Below, in pieces: positions 1 to 11,149 of a DNA stretch of 48,561 nucleotides. A program made the position numbers and the translations under genes. The notes below the pieces were generated by a model, which saw only the letters and a list, made by a program, of their open reading frames with translations, searched no databases and was not told where the DNA came from. Where the stretch lies: the NCBI GenBank assembly GCA_033557835.1, contig JAWQRO010000213.1, positions 1-48,561 of the forward strand. The letters are read 5' to 3'. How positions within the stretch are numbered: the first letter of the stretch is position 1; each line of letters opens with the position of its first letter. The stretch comes from Helochares maculicollis. Its lineage: Eukaryota; Arthropoda; Insecta; Coleoptera; Hydrophilidae.

Positions 1-29
1 AATAGCGTTTAATTCATAATATTAACATC

Positions 30-32
<3 letters not shown>

Positions 33-80
<48 letters not shown>
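33..80. repeat. (TA)n microsatellite
   Basis: About 24 uninterrupted TA dinucleotides, followed directly by a short GA run to about position 89. It is a simple sequence repeat, likely variable in length between individuals. Confidence 0.97.
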
Positions 81-89
<9 letters not shown>

Positions 90-186
90 TACATATTGCA
101 TCATAAAATACATTATTGAGATATGAATAAAAAAACATTTTGAATTTTCGTTACTATAGAAAGCTTATCGTAACTATTCCCACAAT

Positions 187-365
187 TTATTTCTGTTGCA
201 ATTGGAAAACCTTAGATACCAGAGTAGTTACGAAACGGAAGGGGCTTTGCTTCGCTCACTGCGGATTCGCTTGCTCATTCTTCGCATCCTCAGATTACAT
301 GAAAAACTAAATAAGTTCGCTTACTCGCAATTTCGTTGCTTCGCTCGTTCATTCGTCATATATTT
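187..365 (+). repeat. Dispersed CTTCGCTCGCT-type repeat, solo copy
   Basis: This stretch contains taccagagtagttacgaaac followed by several gcttcgctca/gcttcgctcg words. Nearly the same order (ttgctatcg, taccaaagtagttacgaaat, then gcttcgctcgctc) occurs at about 16699-16790, and a diverged version at 15757-15850. I therefore read it as a separate copy of the 3' part of the long tandem unit at 15-17 kb. An open frame can be read through it only from a non-ATG start, and its composition follows the repeat rather than coding sequence, so I do not call it a gene. Confidence 0.6.
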
Positions 366-3300
366 AGAATTCCATTGTCAAGCTTGTTTATATTTATAAT
401 GATCTACTCTTACATATCGAGGGCGAAAGTATATTTTTAACTTTTCAACACAATCAACTGTCTTGAATTTTGGTAATGAATATATTTTTTTTCTTTACTC
501 TTGCATATTTTGGTAGTGAGCCTGTTACTCCATTTCCTTAATATTCTCAATTCTTTATTTGTTCTTTTCATATGATAATTTTTATACAGACTATAAGTCA
601 GCAAAGCAAACACGAATTTAACCAGTCTACGTTCTCCTTAAAGTGGTGTCCTTTATCCGGTAATGGCAACGTTTAATTGTTAAATTCAGATAGTTATATT
701 TTAATACTTACATTTCAAAATTTATATACAGTAAAAAGAGTGCTGCATCTAAACTATCATCAAACAATTAAAAATATAAATCATCTGAACACTACGAGCG
801 TTAACCGAATGCTAAGCAAACATAGTTAACTCTGGCAAATAAGTACAACATTAAATACTATGTAGGGCGTCGGTTATCCTGACCTCTCGGGGCATTTTGG
901 CATACACCCTTCAATATTTATTTTAATCTATGTAAAGTTTGAAAATCAGGAATTACAATAGAGCAACCAGAATTCAAAAACTAAGCCATGATTTGGACAT
1001 ACTGTTTTACATGTACCCAATCTCTTTGATTAGATGATTTTAATGATCGAGAAATGTTTGCGACCATAAAAACAAACCCTAGCTTAGTGTAGATTATTGT
1101 ATATATATCCTAGATTTATCACGAGATACGAATTTTTTAGTACGTCCATCGCGTATGAAGTAGCCTGTGAAATAAATTAGAAGTCTACTATTGAAAAAAT
1201 TGTTCTTGAATTGCCAGCTATATTGCTAGCAACCCAACATAAGCCTACACTTTTACCAATTGTAGTGGACATTGTAAAAATAGTCCTGTGCTGCAATGAA
1301 CGAAAAATAATTGAACGTTTAGGAGCAGGAACGAAACAAAATACTAAAATTGTCTTCATTTAAATATAATTATATAAAAAAGAATTACCAAAGCGTAGAA
1401 AGCGTCTCAAGGGAAATTCGGCAGTAAAAAAGTGTAAGAAAATTTAGAACGGAATATTTCAATTTGTTTTTATGGTTATCCTCGTCGGTGTAAAAAATAC
1501 CTTTCCTTGTAAATATGCGCGACCAAACGGGCTTTGAAGCAATATGGGAGTAACAACAAAACAGACAATATACTCAACGGTAGTACGTTCAACAAAATAA
1601 GAAATTTAGTACTCCTTTTCCCCCCTCCTTCCGGCAATTCGTCCTTTAGCCAGGTTCCGGTGCCCCTGCGACTTCTTATATAGAATAGGCCTATAAAATT
1701 CTCTTCTGGATTTACACAAACTTTAACGCGAGGAAATAAGGAAGTGTCGCTTAAATTTTTATTGAGTTCGTTCCTGGAAGTGGGCAATTGGTGGAGGCGC
1801 GTGAATTTAACGCCTAGTTTTGACGGTTCAGGGCCGCGAATTACAAGGGGGCAAAGGCGGGATAATTGGCATATAGAAGGGGTCAAGACAGGGACATAAG
1901 TGAGAATCATCAATTCCGTACTGAAATTTACTATTATATTTTTACTAAAAGTGTTTCAGTAAAAAAGTGTACGATATTTCACCTAATTAATGTAATGAAT
2001 AAAATGTTTGACTGATTTAAAAATAAACCCGTAATTTTAAATAAAATTCTACTGCAGCAAAAAATGATAAAAATACAAGTTATGACAATATTTAATTTTT
2101 AAAAGTGCTTTAAGGGGAATGGATATATGTAAAATATTTTATTTAAATCATCATTTAGCGTTTGAATTCTGGAGGCCATGGTGGAATCAATTTTGGGGGC
2201 TAAAGGTCAAAATGATCGTCGTGGAACTAAGCCATGAAGGCCTACGACTTATATAACATATAAATATAGTATCTTAATGCGCAATACTAAATATTAATGT
2301 ACGGAATGTGCAGATTCTTGCATTCTAATAAAAACAACGATATATTTTTAATAAGTCTAACATTGACCGTTTGTAAAACTTTTACATAAGAGTTCAGTTT
2401 TAAAATGCAGATTCATAACTTAACAAGCGAAGTTTTCCGGCTGAGAAACGACCGCGAATCTCATAGAAGAAGAAGAAGACTTAAATTGAAGTTTGCATTT
2501 TCATGCTTATTATTTAGAACAATCTCATATCAAGTCAGCATATATCAAATTTTCTTATCCAACTTTATGTGTGAAATTTATTATTATATACGTTTGTAAT
2601 ACATTTTTTTAACGAAATGCCTTTCGTTTGTAGGTTTATAACTGAATATTGCATTAATGTTTATTTTATTCTTAAACAACTAAAAATAGGATCTAAAAAC
2701 AAATATAACAAAAGAAACTCCGTCGCTGGAAATTGATTTTTAGTATTTTGTAATTTTGACCATTTTTGTACTTTTTTAACTCTATAATCGAGCTGAAACT
2801 GTGCTTAAATGCGTTCTTTACGATTATTTTTGATTATATTTATTTTTACCAAAGAAAATTTTAAGTCGCTACATTGAAACAAATTCGGTATTTTATAAAA
2901 CCACACACACGAAAAGAAATCCTTGGCTGCAACACAGACAAAATTCAGACAGTGGTTGTTGACGCAAGGCAAAGGGAAGTGCGGCGTGTAGGAACTTGAA
3001 GGACAGGAAAGAGAATACACGGTTACTAAATCAGCAGAGGGAAAGTTAGGAAAACATGCTGGTAAAACATTCGATTAAGACCGCGGAACAAGGGCAATTT
3101 TATTTAGAGCAGTTAAAAAGTTTGAAGGTTTATGCGAGCTGGCAAAGTATAATCAATAGTGAAATAACCCCTGAGTTTTACTAAAATATATGTTGTAAAT
3201 TTTTAAAAATTCGCCCAAACTTTTCGTCATAAATTTGCGAGCGCTTTCAGGTCAACCGCAGCGGCAAAACACCATCACCATCGGTCCTTGCAGTTTACAT

Positions 3301-4285
3301 AACAGTTAAGATTTTGGGTGGATGTTTACGCAAGCCTCGAGAATAATTTAATTAAATCTCTCATTAATCGTTAGTTATCTTAACCTTGGCTGGAGATACA
3401 AAAACAGACAAGACAATAACTAGAAAATAAATAAAGATTTAATTTAAGTAAAATAACATAGTATTATTATGGTTGTGAAATGGCAAGGTTACGTATTTTG
3501 AAATCGTGAATGCGCGGAGCAATTATTACGAAAAACGGCAAAATTCAGCTGTTTTGTTCATTCAATACTTATTACGTCTTAATTCACCGCGAAAACTTAT
3601 CGGCAAAATAATTAGCTAGAAATAGGTACAAAAAATAGTTGAAATATAGGCGATAAAAAAGAAATACCTAAAGCCGAATTCCAAACTTAAATAAAAGCGA
3701 AACATTCCAAGGAAATGCATTAATAAATGTTAACGAATAAATTTAGAGGAAAAATTCTTATCACAAAATCGTTTTTTCGTCTCAAAATAATTTTGTAAAT
3801 TGCCCCAGCTACCAGATCCGCTTCCAGAAATTAGCTATCAAAAAACATTGACCGATGCCGGCAAAAATCCAGCAGAAAAATTTTCCGCGTGAAGATTTCG
3901 CCATACTTTCGACCTCCCAGCCTGTTTATCTCTTAAACCAGAGCAGAGGTTAAGTTTACAATAACATTTGAACAGCGAGCTTATCAAAAACGCAACTATT
4001 TCCCTATTTAACGTTTTGCAGCTGTTTCGTGGAAAAAGTAATAAATAAGGTTTTTGTTATCCCCAGTAGAAGATTTAGTGTAAAATTGTGCGTCTGCTCC
4101 CTGGTGGATTGTTTGAGGAAAGCTAATCACCGCAGTGGCGTGTAAAAATCCAAGATGCATGAGGCTGCAGTTACCTCAGTGTAAACACGCCGTCATAGAC
4201 GAATGCACTTCCAAAAATAAAGCGCCTAAATCCGCCCCGGCCGGGCCGCACAGATCCCATCCCGCTTCCCGCACGTTAGTTTAGT
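366..4285. other. Unassigned AT-rich DNA
   Basis: I see no gene, RNA or recognisable mobile element here. The longest open frame is on the minus strand from an ATG at 1910 down to 1476 (144 codons). It lies in a slightly GC-richer patch (about 1620-1900) and matches no family I recognise; it has no visible signal peptide and only one hydrophobic stretch near its C terminus. I regard it as chance. From about 3780 to 4285 the DNA is again less AT-rich but is stopped in all frames. Confidence 0.5.
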
Positions 4286-4299
4286 CACAGATATCTGTG
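4286..4299. other. 14-bp perfect palindrome
   Basis: The sequence CACAGATATCTGTG reads the same on both strands. Such a site could bind a dimeric factor, but a palindrome of this length can also arise by chance in 48 kb. Its neighbourhood is one of the less AT-rich parts of the left end. Confidence 0.5.
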
Positions 4300-4479
4300 G
4301 TTTAGTGGCAATATCGGGCAGAATTATAGTCTGTAGTAATATTTGAGATTTTTGTCTGTTGTAGCGGTGCTCCTCTTGGTGCAATCCAATTATTTCTTGC
4401 GCCGTAAATCAAGTAAATAGCTCTAAAACCACCCTTCTTACTTATTTGAATCTCGCATAGGAAATCCAAACACATAAAT

Positions 4480-4590
4480 CTGCGTGTGGTAGAGGCTGGT
4501 CGGGCGCGCGTCTTGGCGTAACGCGACGCGCCTTGTCATTCGGCGCCGCGATGCTCATGCTTCCGCGGTCTCTCTAGTCGTTAGATCATG
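4480..4590. other. CpG-dense patch without a reading frame
   Basis: This is a short run unlike its AT-rich surroundings, with gggcgcgcgtc, acgcgacgcgcc and ggcgccgcg in close order. No long open frame crosses it. It could be a promoter-proximal island or an undermethylated element, but nothing downstream looks like an exon, so the role is unknown. It ends just before the TGACCTGA-type array begins. Confidence 0.4.
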
Positions 4591-4616
4591 CTAGGCTGAG
4601 CCTTTGTGAAATGATT

Positions 4617-4965
4617 TGTACTCTGGTTTGACCTGGGCTGATTTCATTTGCGCTTGTATATTTTGATCTGGTTTGTTTTGTTTTGATCTGATCTGACTTG
4701 CTCTGAGGAAATCAGATCTAACTTGTCCCGATATGTTTTGATAACCTGATATGTTACCTAGTCTAACCTGTCCTGACTTTATTTGCTTTTATGTGATAGT
4801 CCATGACTTAAACTGACATTTTTTTACAATTTGACCCTATCTGACCTGTTTGTTTTCTTGTGATCTAACCTGTTCTAACTGAATTTGTATTATTGCAATC
4901 TGACCTACCCTGACTTACTGGAAGATCATTTAATCTGCCCTGACTGTTTCGATGTGCTTCGACCT
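4617..4965 (+). repeat. Degenerate TGACCTGA-type minisatellite, left segment
   Basis: The segment is built from words such as tctgacctg, gatctgatctgacttg, tctaacctgtcctgac and ttttgatctg, with ttttgttttg spacers. The same vocabulary returns at 7553-8610. Units are too diverged here for a fixed period; the right-hand segment suggests about 30 bp. The array stops where the Penelope-like element begins. Confidence 0.8.
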
Positions 4966-5064
4966 AGTTTATTTGAAATATAAATATTTGATCGTCGTTG
5001 TAAACAATTTCTTACAATTAATTATCTTTGGTGTAGCCACTGTTGTTTTCTGGAACAATATTTA

Positions 5065-5097
5065 CCAGCACGTTTTTGGCAAATATGCCATCTTCAG
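5065..5097 (-). ncRNA. Hammerhead-ribozyme-like core in the PLE 3' region (degenerate)
   Basis: On the minus strand one reads CTGAAGA, then TGGC-ATATTT-GCCA (a 4-bp hairpin with a 6-nt loop), then AAAAC. The hammerhead core is CUGANGA, stem II, GAAA; here the first box is perfect, stem II pairs, and the second box differs at one base (A for G). PLEs are known to carry hammerhead motifs, so the location downstream of the nuclease frame is the expected one. I could not confirm stems I and III or the cleavage site by eye, and the altered GAAA box suggests this copy would be inactive. Confidence 0.45.
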
Positions 5098-5179
5098 CAC
5101 TTTATTGAATTGTGAGATGTTGCATATAAACTTATGTCCATAAGTCAATAAACAAACAAACGAACAAAAAGACAATCGT

Positions 5180-5520
5180 ATCATATTATAATTTGATCTT
5201 TTGATGAAACCAAAGTTTGTGTAGTAATTTTGACTTCGTTTCATCGAAAGGAGTATCTCTAAACCCCCAGCAAACTTTAAACGGGTAAGTTTGTTGAGAA
5301 AATAAAGAAGTCTCATTACCTCAAAAGGGCAAAAATGATGGTCTTTGGTATTTACATGCTAAGCGAAATATGAGGTGTCTGTCTTGCTTCCACTTACACA
5401 AATGCAATCCAGGGTATAAACTTCACTGCGCTGCAAAAGATGTAGCTGGCCATTGTTTTTGACCAGAATGCTTTTTAGAATGCGGTTTGGTTTGGGGTAC
5501 ACTGGAATGTCGAACCGAAT
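5180..5520 (-). pseudogene. PLE endonuclease (GIY-YIG type) remnant
   Basis: The minus strand downstream of the reverse transcriptase gives FDIPVYPKPNRILKSILVKN, then SEVYTLDCICVS, which resembles the GVYxLxCxCG entry to the GIY-YIG domain of PLEs. After a stop it gives HVNTKDHHF and EVMRLLYFLNK...LEILLSMKRSQ, which matches the conserved PLE tail (H...NHxF...EMxxLHxxxKGPKLNxLEALEI) in order and spacing. The YIG half is not recognisable and at least one stop lies inside the domain, so the nuclease is dead. The assignment rests on remembered family patterns, not on a search. Confidence 0.65.
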
Positions 5521-5639
5521 CATTAATTACTATCGGGTATAAAGAATAGCTAAGGCTCGAAGCAATCTTCTTGCGGAAGGTTGACTCAGCCAGAGAACTT
5601 GGGAAACCGTATGTAATGGTTATCTCTCAGTTCATGCTC

Positions 5640-6390
5640 GAAGCTGCTGAGGGACAATGGGATGATGAAGGCTCTATAGAACATTGAGTTAAATTAGGCT
5701 AACTTCTAGCTTAATGGATGGTTAGAGTCAAAGGGGATGCAGTGGTCGGTTTGGGTAGATTTCTTGTAGATGTACAAACTTAGTCTTCTATGAGTTCGAT
5801 GGACTCTTAAATTAAAAATGTTAAGAAGACCTTCCTTCTCTGCCTCAATACTTAACATAATTGTGGTAGGTATCTTATTTAAGAATTTTAAGATGTTATT
5901 AATCGTCTGTAAGTTTTCTTCTGCAATGCAAAACACATCATCTACATGAGTGTATCAAAACAGAATGTTTGAAGTACCTTTTAAAGACAAAAAGTTGGCT
6001 CTAAAGTAATCTTGAAGAAATTGAGGCTAAGGGAAGAACCCTTACTGAGGCCATCAGGCTGGGAAACAACTTCTCCATGGAATAAGAAGTTCTGTTCTAA
6101 ACAAATTCTCAAGAAGTCCATGATTGCCTAAGTTTCTTCCCTTGAAATTATGAAAAGGGAGAAGTATTCGCTCAATATTTTGAAACAATCAAAAAACAGG
6201 AATCAAGGTAAACATGTTCGACGTTGAAAAATACTAAAAGTGCGATGAAACAATCTATTTTATGGATCATTTTCCCGAAATTAGTAGAAACACTTAGATG
6301 CTTCCATAGCAAAGGGCCAAGCAGAATGTGAGAATCTCCCTCTTTCGGTGTAAGTGGAAACTGGCATACTCCCAAACCACCACGATCTCT
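5640..6390 (-). pseudogene. PLE reverse transcriptase remnant
   Basis: On the minus strand the motifs come in PLE order. There is a segment with KEGD and FGKMI (compare the YGLPKxHKEGD and AKFL regions), then CFIALLVFFNVEHVYL (the SFDVVSLFTNVPL block), FLRICLEQNFLFHGE and SQPDGLSKGSSLSL (the GLAMGSPLSP block), then HVDDVFCI with the two catalytic aspartates. After that come LNKIPTTIMLSIEAEKEG, YKKSTQTDHCIPFDSNHP (the YRKPTHTD...SNHP signature that separates PLEs from other elements) and FYRAFIIPLS. The YVDD tyrosine has become histidine. Several frame changes and stops, including one right after SNHPLS, make it a pseudogene. Confidence 0.82.
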
Positions 6391-6940
6391 TCGGCTGAGC
6401 CCTATGATAAGATTCCTCGCTAACTTATTCGGTGCGATCTTTAGGTTTCTCTATCGTCGGTACCACGCCGGATTTCCGTCGGCATGTGTTTGATGTTGTA
6501 CGTGTCCTTGATGTTATTTCTTGATTTTTCAGTTTCATTCTTCCCTTTTTGTGTATGTATGTGATGTTTCGGCCATAACTCTAAGTGATGTGTGTGGTTA
6601 TAGCCACGGTTTGGAGAAATCTGCGACCAATCTTCCGTGGAACTTCGTCAGGTCCTTATAGATGCCTTTGCGTAAACAATATGCGCGAAAAGTTTGTGTA
6701 TTAATCAGGATAACTTCGTGAAGAAATTTTTATAATGATAGGGTGGCAATAAAGACTTCAATGTATTAAAGTATTTGTTTGAAGGATCAATGCTAACTTT
6801 GGAAACGCCATCGTTATTTAGAAAATCTAAGACCTTGCAAGCACCTGTATCATCTAGTATCCTGTTTGTATCCCATTGGGCAAAGTTTTTCCTATTTGGA
6901 AGTTTTTGCTAGTCGTACTTCGGGGACGTTTGCGATAGGT

Positions 6941-7552
6941 GTCGCCTTTAATCTCAGCTTATTTTGATTTGTTCAGATGACGACAAAACATTTTCGGCTT
7001 GATTTGAACGAAACCTGATTTTTTTAAATCTGATTTGATCTAATCTTTCGGAGTTGGTGGAAAATATAGGCTGATTTAGGGTATAGTCAAGGGTAGTATG
7101 ATTCTCCAATTTTTTTACGAACTGGCATATTCACTAAAAAGCACCAACTCTCTCCAATGGAATTTTCCGAATGTGCAAGATCGAAAACTTCTCCGGTTTT
7201 TTGCTAGGACATATTTCGCTCTTGCTGTATCATGCATTATCTATTTATGGTATTCGTATTCGTTTTATCTTTTTTTTCTCTTTTCGCTAATTCGTATTTT
7301 CTCTTGTTGTATTTTTTCTCTATAGGGGGTGAGCATGCAAATAGCAAAAGGGTCACAGCTTCGAGGTATCCATAACTAGGCGACGATAACACTCGACTAA
7401 GTCGTTGTAGGCGCCCAGGATTTCTCCTTTCTATAAGAAACTTTCCTGCAGGAGAGTTTACAATACTCCTGGGTCGGTGGGTGCGTTTATGCATCTCAGT
7501 AGCGTCCGCCGCCTCCACCGTGGCAAAGGTGATGATACTTCTTTTTGGATGC
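6941..7552. other. Array-like stretch and an unclassified block
   Basis: From 6941 to about 7065 the words gatttgttcagatga, cttgatttg and ctgatttgatctaatc look like the minisatellite on either side. From about 7080 to 7550 the sequence is different and non-repetitive, with gcgcccaggatttctcc and tcctgcaggagagtttac in its right half. The minus strand is open from 7518 to 7237 (about 93 codons) but resembles nothing I know. This block could be the 5' part of the PLE cut off by array sequence, or an independent insertion. Confidence 0.4.
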
Positions 7553-8610
7553 TTGTGCCATCAGGATCTGATCTGACCTGAGCTATTAACATTTTTTAGC
7601 TGGTCTGACCTGACCTTGCCTGATTTGATTTTCTTTGATTTGATCTGACCTGATCTGCTTTAGCATGGTATTGTCTAAACTCGCTCTAACATGATTTATT
7701 TAGATTTAATATAATATACCATACTTTAATGTAATGCGGCATGATCTGTGCTGCGAGGTGATGCGACTTATCCTGTTCTAACCTGATTTGTTTTGCTCTG
7801 ATCTGGCCTGACTTGTTTTTTTTCTTCTTATTTTGCCTGACTTGTTTGTTTTGCTCTGATCTGGCCTGACCTGTTCTCACCTGATCTGATTTTTTCTTAC
7901 ACGTTCTATCCTGATTAGTTTTCTTATTTACTTCATTCTTTTGACACCCAATCTGACCTATTTTTTTCTTAAAAGATCTGACCTGTTCAGATTAATTTGT
8001 TTTGATGTGATTTGATCTTTCCCAGTCTAATTTGTTTGTTCTGGTGTAATCTGACCTGAGCTGATTTTGTCTAATCCGGTTTATCCTGATTAGTTTCGAT
8101 TTGACCGAATCTAACTTACTTTGATGTACTCTGATGTGACCTTATTTGCTTTACTCTTATCTGGCCCAACCTGACTTATTTTGTTCTTAGGAGTTCTGAT
8201 GTGCTGTGACATGATTTGTTCTGGCGGGATTTGACTTGCTCGAACTAGATTTGTTTTGCTCTGGTCAAAATTAACCTGACTTGGTTTGTTGTCTGCTCCG
8301 GTTCAACCAAAATTAGTGTCGATTTGGTCTGATGTAAATTACTGTGATGTAATATAACATTTACTATTATCCAAAATAACCTGACCTATTTTGCTCTCGG
8401 GTGATTTCACCTGCCCTGATCTGATTTATTCTGATGTGATTTGACCTGACCAAATTTGATTTTTATATGTGAATTGCTCTAGGCTTTATTCCGACTTGAT
8501 TTAAACTTACTTGATATGATGAAAATACTGTTCCATGCCTTGTGTTACTTGATGTGATTAGAGAAGGTATAATTTGATTTGTTTTGGGCTGATGACTTGA
8601 TTTGATGATA
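7553..8610 (+). repeat. Degenerate TGACCTGA-type minisatellite, right segment
   Basis: About 1 kb of diverged units made of ctgatctgacctga, tttgttttgctctgatctgg and similar words. The best-preserved part shows ttttgctctgatctggcctg at 7791 and again at 7850, and cctgacttgtt/cctgacctgtt at 7807, 7837 and 7866, giving a unit of about 29-30 bp. No long frame runs through it on the repeat strand. It is the continuation of the 4617-4965 segment beyond the PLE. Confidence 0.85.
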
Positions 8611-8619
8611 CGACAACGA

Positions 8620-10635
8620 GGTTCTGTTTAAGACATAATATTTTCCGGCTGAAAAGCGACGTAAGTTTGAAATTCGCAGAGAGAGTCAGAAGTTTGCAGC
8701 ATTGCATTAGTAATGGATAAATCTACACGAAAGGCTGCAACATTCCTGACATAAATACACCATATTAGGTACAGCGAAACCTTATAAGTCGAGAGCGTGG
8801 TTCTGGGTACAATGCACCTCCCTGAGCACAATTCAATTTTGTGGACATATTTCAACATGCCGACCATGCACGTACGTTGGCAATTAGAGGAAAACGGCTA
8901 AGTAAAGACAACAAATAAACACGCGATTAAAAATTTTCGTCACGTATAAAACGCTTATCGACACGTCCCTCGTGTAATGTTAACGTCCACGTTAACCGAC
9001 CTGTCTGCAGATATACGACAGAAGAACTTAAAATTTTCACGTATACAGTTGATGCGTCCCACTAAAGACAAAATGTTGTGACGTTGCAGCACAGGAACCG
9101 CGCTAAAATTATTTTCTGTTTGAGGTCCTACAACAATCTACTGCTTCAAAATTATTATTTATTAATAATTTTCTCATATAAAACATTAATTTATTGACAT
9201 ATAAAGATATAGTTACTTAATCAAAACTAAACGAATGCCAGTATTGATGTTGCAATAATTGAAGAGAAAAATCATATCGTTTAAATTTGGCGTTGATATT
9301 CATTTTCGAAGCGGTCATTTCGTTTTTGATCACTATGATGGATTCACCATGAGTGTATGCTGAATTATATCCTCCTGTTTCATAAATCTATTGGGATTTT
9401 GAGAGAGGCATATGTTATAATGATTACAATTGTTCGTCTAGATCTACGTACCGTTGTGCCCCGATACGTACATCAAATGTTTGCATTGCTATCTATGAGT
9501 TGCTCTAAGCACCATCGGCTTATCTTGGTCGAGGTGAAAATTGATATAACTTTGCTGGGTGAAAATATGATGAAAGTCAAGTAATGGCCCTACAGAGTTG
9601 ATTGCTTAACAACTTTGCTCAACCTATTAGTCCAAGCATTAGCAGGAGGTAACTGCAAAATAAACAGTCGACACCCACATCCACGTGACACATCCACAAA
9701 AACTATGATACAGCAGGGAGTTGATGTATTTAGTATTGATCTTAACGGCGTTGACCCGAGATGAAAAGCGGCTTAAGTAAAGAGAAGAAAAGCGAAAGCT
9801 GGGAAAAAGAAAATAAATATTATCCTAAACAACATAAAAATTCTTTTAGATTAACTGGAGTAGTCTTTGAAGTAAGTCTGGAGCAGGGACAGCCTGAAAT
9901 AACAACAGACACTTGGCGTGTTTCAGGCTTGTTATAATAGACATTTACTAGTTTGTAAATTGGGCTGCGCTACTACGAAAAGGCGGGTTCAAAAACCCAT
10001 TCACTTTCCATAAAAATATGACGCGTTCGGAGTTTGGCTTCCATTCAAACGGAAAATCAAACAATTTTCACAATAAAAATACTTAAAAATCCGATTGGGA
10101 TTTTCACCCCTTTCGCGGTGCTTAAAAGTCCGAAATGAACTCATCGACAGGTCATCAATTTTACGTTGATTTAGCACCGAACTCGGTGAAGAAGTAATTG
10201 ATAAAAAAATGATTAATGAAAAAAAGAAGTTAATTAGTTTATAATGCGAGGGAATGGAAAACAGTTTAAACGGTTCGGCGGGGTGGTGATGCGCGCCGTA
10301 AGTAAGCACCCTTTTACGAAATTAAATCCGCCAGACGAGCAATTATATCGACTATTTATACATGATACAACGGCGCTTGATTGAGGGCTAGTAAGTAATA
10401 GGGGTGTCGGGACCTTTTTAATAGGGTATAGAATTACGTTTAACTTGTTGAATTCGTTGCGTGCGGTCGGTTGATTGCATCTTCATTAACGCGACAGGTT
10501 GAACAATTATTGGACACTTATTTCATCGAAGTTTGAATTAAACTGCGCTGAGGCTAATTTTCGTTGTGGGCATACATAAAGTCTGGTTAGATTACAAGTT
10601 GAGGCAATCCTCAAATTCCTGTATCAGTAAAAATG
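8620..10635. other. Unassigned DNA
   Basis: I see no supported gene or mobile element. Short frames at 8628-8867 (minus), 9357-9584 (plus) and 10001-10309 (minus) have no recognisable motif, no repeat with other frames and no consistent codon pattern, so I leave them uncalled. Confidence 0.5.
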
Positions 10636-10639
10636 TATA

Positions 10640-10930
10640 CTAACATAGAGAGTGTCATCAAATGTCAGCTGTCAAAATTATAAACTCAATATAATTCAGT
10701 CTAGACTAAGCTAGATCACTTACAAGCAGACGAGGGCAGATCTGGGTAGCTGTATTGGATGGTATTTCAGATCACTCTAGATTAATTCTAGGCACTTCTA
10801 TTTGGCCAAATCAATTCAAGGCAGGGTTAGGTTAGATTAATTCCAGACAAGGCAAGTGAGATCAATTTCTAATAAGTCAGAGTACGTCAAGTAAAATTGT
10901 TACAGATAGCCTGTGAGCTACCTACAATAG
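10640..10930 (-). repeat. Minisatellite patch related to the TGACCTGA array, opposite strand
   Basis: On the plus strand one finds ggttaggttagattaattccagacaa (split here as ggttaggttagattaa and ttccagacaa), gtgagatcaatttct, gcagatctgg and cagatcactctagattaattc. These are degenerate units of about 25-30 bp carrying the AGGTTAGATCAATTC idea. The same vocabulary is at 13435-13575 and, further diverged, at 35660-35965. Confidence 0.55.
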
Positions 10931-11149
10931 CTCTAACTTTTATTATGGGTGCCTCTTCTTATGGATGACCGGTATATTTTAGAATTACTCGATTCGTTCA
11001 AAACGTTAGTAATCCAAACCCTTTTATCTAAAAGTTTGCATGAAAGTGTCGAGCCGATCAACAGAACCATTGTTTCTACTGATAGAGGCTATTTGTATGT
11101 CATGTAGGTACTATTGGGTGTATAACTTAGTTTCTTGGATTTTCTAAAA

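Larger units (their letters stand above)
4990..6940 (-). mobile_element. Decayed Penelope-like element (PLE)
   Basis: Read on the minus strand, the pieces of a PLE polyprotein appear in the expected order: an uncertain N-terminal part (about 6930-6400), reverse transcriptase (about 6390-5640), a linker, and a GIY-YIG-type nuclease tail (about 5520-5180), followed by a 3' non-coding part with a hammerhead-like core. Many stops and frame changes interrupt the protein, so the copy cannot be active. Words of the TGACCTGA array lie on both sides, which suggests insertion into that array. The 5' limit is uncertain: no second terminal copy was found, and 7080-7550 may or may not belong to it. PLEs are a separate class of retroelement that pairs a telomerase-like reverse transcriptase with a GIY-YIG endonuclease. 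Confidence 0.8.

Noticed and set aside
1476..1910. Longest open frame of the window (144 codons from ATG, minus strand) as a possible gene
   Set aside because: There is no recognisable domain, no repeat of its sequence elsewhere in the window and no sign of neighbouring exons. One frame of this length in 48 kb on six frames is expected by chance, especially in a less AT-rich patch.
7237..7518. Minus-strand frame of about 93 codons as an additional PLE domain
   Set aside because: No residue pattern of a known PLE domain could be recognised, and array-like sequence separates it from the certain part of the element. It is kept as unclassified.
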